Part shown: piece after piece, positions 57,670 through 64,000 of the stretch
How positions within the stretch are numbered: the stretch's first letter is position 1
How the letters are laid out: every line of letters starts with the position of its first letter
NCBI GenBank assembly: GCA_947044365.1
Contig: OX345636.1
Span: 54,105,746 to 54,169,745 of the forward strand
DNA from: Petrosia ficiformis
Taxonomy: Eukaryota > Porifera > Demospongiae > Haplosclerida > Petrosiidae
Reading direction: 5' to 3'
DNA: 64,000 nt
The notes under the pieces: model-generated
Told to the model about the DNA's origin: nothing
The model's database searches: none
What the model saw: only the letters and a program-made list of their open reading frames with translations
Program-made: the position numbers and the translations under genes

Positions 57670-60600
57670 TGAGTTTTTAAATAATAATAACGTATGAGTG
57701 TATTCAGTGAAACAAGCAAGTGATGAGAATATTCTGCTCAATATAAGTTATATAGTCACTCATTTAATAATTAATTTTCAATAATACAGTTGAGAATTCT
57801 ATAGACTAATTCTATTTTTATTAATGACAACAAGGTATTGGTATAAAATGATTCTAGATTTGATTTGAAAGCCATCAGGGACAGATCTTTTATTTTCCAA
57901 CTCTCAGTCCTGTGTTATTGTGCTAAATTGATTTGACCACGCTGATGATATTCACCACAGTTCAATATTTCTTTCTATTTGACAACATCCTGTTGGGAAC
58001 AGCTTGTTTATGGTTCATCTATTCTGAAAGCTCCACTACAATTTGCATAATATTTAATATTCATTAGCTACATTATGTTGTTTTCTATTTACAATACTGA
58101 TAACTCTATTGAAAGAAACACTCTGCCTCTGCTTCCATACTGTGAACCTGGCTCTATTTTTGAGATAAAGCGCTTCTTTCTTACTTAAACCTAACAGTAC
58201 CTTGAGGCTAAATCAAATGCAAAGTTGCTCCCCTTTTTACAGCAGCTATACCATAAAAAATGACCTATTTAATGTGGATGCTTTTAGGGTCATCACTTCA
58301 TATAAGGATAGTATAGAGCTATATTACACATTAAAAATAGTATAATACTTATACAAACCACAGAATACAATAATTTCATGCTTGAGTAAGAACAAAAACA
58401 TCCTGATATAACCCTAACAATGTCAGTACACCTAACATAATTCTTATACCATATGAGACTATATAAATGTAACAATATAATTTCGTGACTTCTTATATAA
58501 AGATACAACCGCTTTTAGGGAGAGAAATGATCCAACTACCCTCTCAAATATGTGGGCAGCATCATTTAAGTAGTATACTATCAGGGAAATATCCTATACA
58601 CGTAGTAGTAAACAAAACCATTAAAGGAAAGGATATATTCATACAAGACAAAAATATTGAATGGCTTTACAAATGTAAGCACTAGAGTGCTTATTTTGGT
58701 AGGAAATCAACCCAAAGTGCATCGGAGTCCAAAAAATGTCTTGTATGATTATGTGAAATCAATCTTCTTATTAAGGGGACTTAATAACAATGAATTTGTA
58801 GTATCATCACTAGACATGCACATTCTCAAAGGGCATCTAGCAAATTTAATAGTCAATTTTCTTGATATAAAATTTTCAACTAGAAGAATTTGTTTTGCCC
58901 TGTTAGATTTGCTATTTTCTTGACATCACTTGAGTAACACTTCCATTGAACAATAATTAATAGTGTCTAATAAGCTATTACAAATAGTGACACTGGCAAA
59001 CCTAAGGGGACATAATATAAACTACCATTTTGGAACACACAGCACAATTCCTTGCCATTACTACTATCACTGTAAAAATTAAGTGGTTAGTTTAACCCAT
59101 GTTTAATTGCGCAAGTTTCAATGAAATATTAATAATATCCTCCCAAGACTATAATTATAAATCAATTACCGATTTATTTTCTTGCTAGGTAAGGTTTACA
59201 AGTAGCAATCATTTGATATTGATCTATCGTAAAATCCGGTTTTTTAGGCACACCCAGTGAAGAACCACATCAACATTTTACTGCTGCAAAGGTATGTGGG
59301 TGTGTCTTGAAAATGAATTATTAAAGTTATAACTCGTAATAATAATGAAATTATTTATCAATTATTGCTTTCAGTTGACATGATAATTGTGATGATTATA
59401 ACCAATTTCAGTTTTCAGTTGAGTATTCTACAGTCTGACTTGGATTCCAAATATCCCTTTATTTTTTTTCACCAGTCTCTTTCTTCCTTTAATATTATAC
59501 TAGCGAGGTACCTTTAAACCATGTCCAAACCTTCTACTTCCAGTCACTTCTCATGTTATTTCACCGTCATGTTGAAATCGATCTTTGGACGAGATACTAT
59601 TTTTCCTGACTTCACAATAGACACTGCATATACTTGTCATGTTCATTGTCCAGTTCAAGAGAAGTATTCAAAGTTTCTCCTAATAATGGAGTCATATAAA
59701 TATGATGTCCACGAATGACACTTTCCAAAAATAATGCGGCCACGTTTGATAAGCGAGGCCACACCTCTTTGAAAAAACCACGGATTATTATATAGGCGCA
59801 TGCGTTATAATAAGCTCATAGTTTTTCTGATAAGCGCATACGCTTAAAACCTGAGTTTACGCTAGTATGCAAAGTACATGTCATAATAAATAATGATGAC
59901 ATAAAACTATACGATATGAAGCACATGTACTGTATAACTGGTTTTTTTTTCCAGCACATAAACGTTCGTGGTAATAGAAAACTGTTTCATTGTGATGTAT
60001 ATGCACACGATCATGGTTATTAATACATTGTATTACTATTTTTATTATTATGCTTTATTATGACATGTACTTTATATACTGGTATATAGATCAAGATTTA
60101 TGATCAATTGAAACTATAGTAAGTATTACAGAAAAAGCAAATCAGCATTGTATTGAGATTCCTGTTACCAGTTGAAAGTTAAAATAACCTACTTCTTGTT
60201 ACAGTGATACATCGATCTAATAAGCAATTCCACTGAGATGACATCTGATCATACATAGACCCACTGACATTCTGTAACTGGAATATGACAAACCTTCCTA
60301 TAGATGCCCTTTCTCTTGTGACTACTACTGCAAAAGCAAAATAATTAATCAGTCACTACAGTTCCGAAGATTTAACAATTTGTTGGTGTGCACATCATTT
60401 ACTAAGATATGTATTCATTATAATTGAAGCACTATACTTTTAGGCTGCTGTTTACTCATATTTCAAAGATATAGTATAATGTATACTAAATACATCTAAT
60501 TGTATCCGGCTATCAAAATAGCCACAACATCCTCTATGACAATTGACAAACTAAATTGAAATTCATCCTATTCCTTGCAACTGTACTAACCAATAAAACA

Positions 60601-60689
60601 ATTACTTTAACAATTTAATTTTTGCAGTGAAGTAATCTGTACTGTTCATGAGACAGAATGACAGATTTGCCTTATATGTTTTCATAATT
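57670..60689. other. 3 kb without a convincing gene
   Basis: Frames at 58485-58685, 58657-58923 and 59521-59718 have no domain or splice support. The stretch is AT-rich and I see no repeat relation. Confidence 0.45.
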
Positions 60690-60950
60690 GAATGGTATAC
60701 ACATTTGAAGTGAGAATTTTAAACATGATAATTATGTTTGATATTTCTGTATAGGTTTATAATGGCCACACCTCAAGATAGTGATAGTAGCACTATCGCC
60801 CAGCCCTACTGTTCATGATAATTAATTAAACAGAATGACAAATTTGTATTACATGTTTTTATAATTGAATGGTGTAAGAATTTAAACATTATTATTATTT
60901 CAATTCCTAGGTTTTGTGTGTATATAATGGCCACACCTCAAGACACAGTT
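60690..60950 (+). repeat. Tandem duplication over an exon start
   Basis: The block ACAGAATGACAGATTTG ... ATAATGGCCACACCTCAAGA (about 60653-60775) is repeated at about 60831-60945. The first copy is cut by a GATAGTG/CGCCCAGCC MITE scrap directly after ATGGCCACACCTCAAGATAG, so it holds a decoy start codon. Confidence 0.75.
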
Positions 60951-63900
60951 ATAGATAGACGTATTGCCTATCAAGCTATTAAAGAGAACTTTATCAATCT
61001 TACTACAACTTCTATTGAACCAATATGGCTAGCACATCATTTATTTGCTTCAGATGTGATAACATTACAACAAATGAAAGAAACTACTGATGGATGTCTT
61101 CAAATACTGTTAAACTTAGTAAACTATTAACATTAGTACTAGAAGGGGTACAAAGAAATGGACATGTTTATACTTCATTATTAAATATCCTATCTAAAGA
61201 AGGAGATGTATACAGGTGGTTAATAGAAGGAATAAAGAACTCATATGAAAGAATTCTAAAACAATCTACTGATGTACATACTGGAACGCACCAGCATGTT
61301 GAATATAGTGAACCTTTTGAATACAGTACGGCTTCATCATTATCTACTAGCAGTAGCGTTTTCAATCAGAAGAGTACATCTTTTCAAAATACAGGTATAC
61401 ATGTACATGTATATACATGATGTACTATAGTATTTGGCTATTTGCTATACATTAATATAATTATGTATACTGCTTCATCTTTTATCACAATTACAATCCC
61501 ACTATCATAACTGTTGTGTATTCTATATAAACGTCTAGACATTGAAGTTATAATGATTAAGAATAATTGATAAGTACACAATTCTGTATATGTGTAATTT
61601 TACAAAAATGGACTTTTTGCATGAGTAATTTGATGAACGTGTTGAAACATTGGCTCTTTCTCTTTTCTTCTTCAATAAAAGAAATAGACTAGTGAATAAT
61701 TCAATACAGTGCCTCCAACTAGACATTACTCATTTCAGTGTAATATTTAAAATCTTCACTATTTTTTATGAAATTATTCGTATTTTAAAAATTGAAAAGG
61801 AATAAAATAAGCGTCAATTCACTTTGTGGCAAGTACATTGACAACAGTAACACTAACTGTAACACAGTTTACACTACTAGCAGTACACTCACTACTGTAG
61901 GCCTTTGTAGATGCTGAACTACTACTGAAAAACACTTCTGTCAGAGCACATGCACTTTCAGTATTTTTAGTGTAATTTTTCGTATTCCATATTTCATTGC
62001 ATTATTTTCGTATAAATAAGAAAAAATCTGTGTAGTTGAAGGCCGTGCAATGCAATAATGATGTCCCTACCTACCTAAAAAGACCTCAATTTGATCAAAC
62101 ACTTAACTTTAATTATAATTAACTGTGTGAAGACTGATGTCACATTTGGACTCCATTGGACAAGAATCATTCCAAGTAGTCACATTTCGTTTCCATGGTA
62201 ATTCCTTTAAAAAAGGGCAACTCTTCAGTTGCACTTGGGTGCAGTAGAGTATAACAAAAGAAATTTTATGTGACCTTTTCGTCTTTGATCAGAGGTACGA
62301 AGAAGGCTGGAGAGGTGGTAAGTTTTTCTGTACATTTTGGAGGGTAGCTTAAACATTTTTCTTGGAAGAACTGATGTTGTTGGTATAGATGGTTCCACTG
62401 TATAGAGAAACCATTTTGTACTTAGTACAAGTAAGTGTGTTGCAACAGAGTCACATATTTTAAAACAAAAAGTCCTTTTCTGTTGACATAGTATTGTAGT
62501 GTATCTGTAATTGACATACTATTACTACAGATGATTATTAATTAAAATAACTCATGAACGTATTATTTAGATAGGTACTCATTCTCAAATAAACTATGGT
62601 TGATATGTGCTTAAATTTATGAACAGTAGGAATAATTTCATGATACTAATACTATTTTCCAGGTAGTTATAAACCTCATATCACTGTTAGTATGTGCCAC
62701 AGACATGTTTCTATTGCATAAAGATGGTAATGTTGTACCTATACACCACTTATGGTAGATTCAATCTGATACTAGTACTGATACTTAAACTTTAAGTATC
62801 TGCCAAACCAGATACTAATACTATTGCTACCACATACACAAAATTCGATTATTAAGTAATAATTACATGTAATTGATTATAAATACATGTAGCATTCATC
62901 ACATGTTTGAACTAGAAAATGGCCACACTCTCTGGTTACTCTGGTACTTCTAGAAGGAGCCTGTAATGTTGTCAAGCAGTTTGTATTGGTCAACATGTTT
63001 TAGGAGTGCAAAACACAGGGGAGGATCCAGAAAAACTGATAGGGTGGTTCGTATTTGGTGCACAAAGAATCCCGAAAATTTCATATTGCTCATAAATTAT
63101 TATCAGTCTCTTGCTCTTAATTGCTCAAGAGTATATAACAAAGAAAGAGCCATCCTTCAAGTGTGTGTGTTGACAAAGTCTACAACTATCTTAATACTAA
63201 AATTATTAATAATAATTCAGGAATATTATAATTTGCAGCATGGTAATTTATAGAGTGTGGCATGGTTATGCCATCTAGTTTATTTAAGCTAGAGAGAGGG
63301 TTTCATCAAATCATATGAACCACCTCTGGATCTGCCAACTGAATAAGTATCTGGCATCGTTTCTACTTATACCCAATGCCTCCCAATATTTAGTATAGTT
63401 ACCTATACCAGTACTGATGCTGGTATAGGAACAAGCTTAAAAAACATTTGTATTTTTCTTTGCACTTATAATTCTATAGTTATTGTTACTCTGAAATATT
63501 GTGATAATCCTGACTCCATAATATATTTTAGGGTGTGTGTTTGATGACTCCATTCAAAGTCATGAACTTGACAATCCTATCATATCTCATCCTAAAAGAC
63601 AAAGAACTAATCAACATGGAGTATCATCATCTCTTAATTCACTCACAACAACTATACACCAAACTACCTTTCCTTACAACATACACGATGAAGGAATATC
63701 AACAGGTGTTAGTGTATTAACTACAGAAACTACCACAAATAATAACATTGCTTTTTTAGCCATACAAGAGAATTTTTATAGTCTTACCTCAACACCATTC
63801 AATCCTGTTTGGTTAGGAGAACGTTTATTTGTGAACAATATTATATCATCTGAACAGAAGATAGATGCTGCTAATGACAGTATAGAAAGTTCCTATAGAA

Positions 63901-63999
63901 ATTACAAGCTATTCACAATTATACTCACAGCTATACAGACAAATGAACATGTATATACATCATTACTAAACATCTTATCAGAGGGAAGAGTATATCAAC
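60911..63999 (+). CDS. Tandem-CARD protein, 5' part of an NLR-type gene (runs off window)
   Basis: Exon 1 (60911-61394, ATG 60927) encodes MATPQDTVIDRRIAYQAIKE .. LAHHLFASDVITLQQMKE, then, after a one-base shift near 61093, SSNTVKLSKLLTLVLEGVQR .. YTSLLNILSKEGDVYRWLIE. This is a CARD-like six-helix pattern. Exon 2 (from 63532) joins in phase through ACA-G|GG and, after a Ser/Thr-rich linker, encodes a second, diverged CARD: NIAFLAIQENFYSLTSTPFN .. VWLGERLFVNNIISSEQK .. HVYTSLLNILSEGRVYQ, cut by the window end. The shared E/K-N-F, W-L-x-x-x-L-F and YTSLLNILS landmarks show that the two are duplicates. By analogy with NOD2 a NACHT domain may follow; that is inference. The shift in exon 1 would prevent CARD1 translation unless it is a sequencing error. 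Confidence 0.78.
63012..63345. mobile_element. MITE with GGAGGATCCAG ends
   Basis: ACAGGGGAGGATCCAGAAAA and, inverted, CCACCTCTGGATCTGCC bound about 330 non-coding bases inside the intron of the tandem-CARD gene. The CAGGGGNGGATCCAG end type is common among animal MITEs. Confidence 0.55.
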
Positions 64000-64000
64000 A

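Noticed and set aside
62260..62335. CTTTTCGTC tract before ACGAAGAAGGCTGGAGAGG as a ribosomal-protein leader
   Set aside because: There is no ATG in a suitable place and no following ribosomal-protein exon.

Overview
The window reads as nuclear DNA of an animal, most likely a demosponge such as Amphimedon queenslandica. The reasons are AT-rich sequence, short GT-AG introns, NACHT/LRR and tandem-CARD innate-immunity genes, Death-domain exons, Calx-beta exons and many small DNA transposons. The species is an inference; there is no rRNA, tRNA or organelle marker to fix it.

Left half (1-31.4 kb). It is organised around a very large inverted duplication whose axis lies at 14230/14231. An inner pair of arms (7120-14226 and 14235-17920) and an outer pair (1855-5215 and 25085-28480) lie in mirror order. 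Only 8 bases separate the inner arms. Each arm carries the same set: a myristoylation-signal coiled-coil gene, a Calx-beta exon, a 19-20 bp minisatellite, a dynein-like exon and a Death-domain exon. The arms later diverged. The left arm received a 2975-bp IS3-like (IS3EU-type) DNA transposon with a perfect 6-bp target duplication inside the Death-domain gene. The right side holds about 7 kb not found on the left, with a decayed LEO1 fragment and a multi-exon Calx-beta gene. The coiled-coil gene is broken in both arms, at different sites.

Middle (28.5-42.7 kb). This is mostly repeats: blocks of a 90-97 bp satellite in both orientations, a 0.6-kb direct segmental duplication, MITEs and degenerate Calx-beta pieces. 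Two copies of a sequence at 35044-35125 (+) and 41977-42058 (-) fold as type I hammerhead ribozymes with an intact catalytic core. A minus-strand gene at 38-41.5 kb has a tandem array in which an exon and its intron are repeated four to five times.

Right half (42.7-64 kb). It holds a CXXC zinc-finger/OTU-like fragment, an almost complete NLR (NACHT plus LRR) with one apparent frameshift near its 3' end, a class V myosin relic on the minus strand with an in-frame stop and a frameshift, hAT and helicase-carrying transposon remnants, and the 5' end of a second NLR-type gene with two successive CARD-like domains that runs off the window.

Taken together this is an innate-immunity neighbourhood (Death, CARD, NACHT, LRR) inside repeat-rich, rearranging DNA. 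Many of the recognisable genes are partial or carry lesions.
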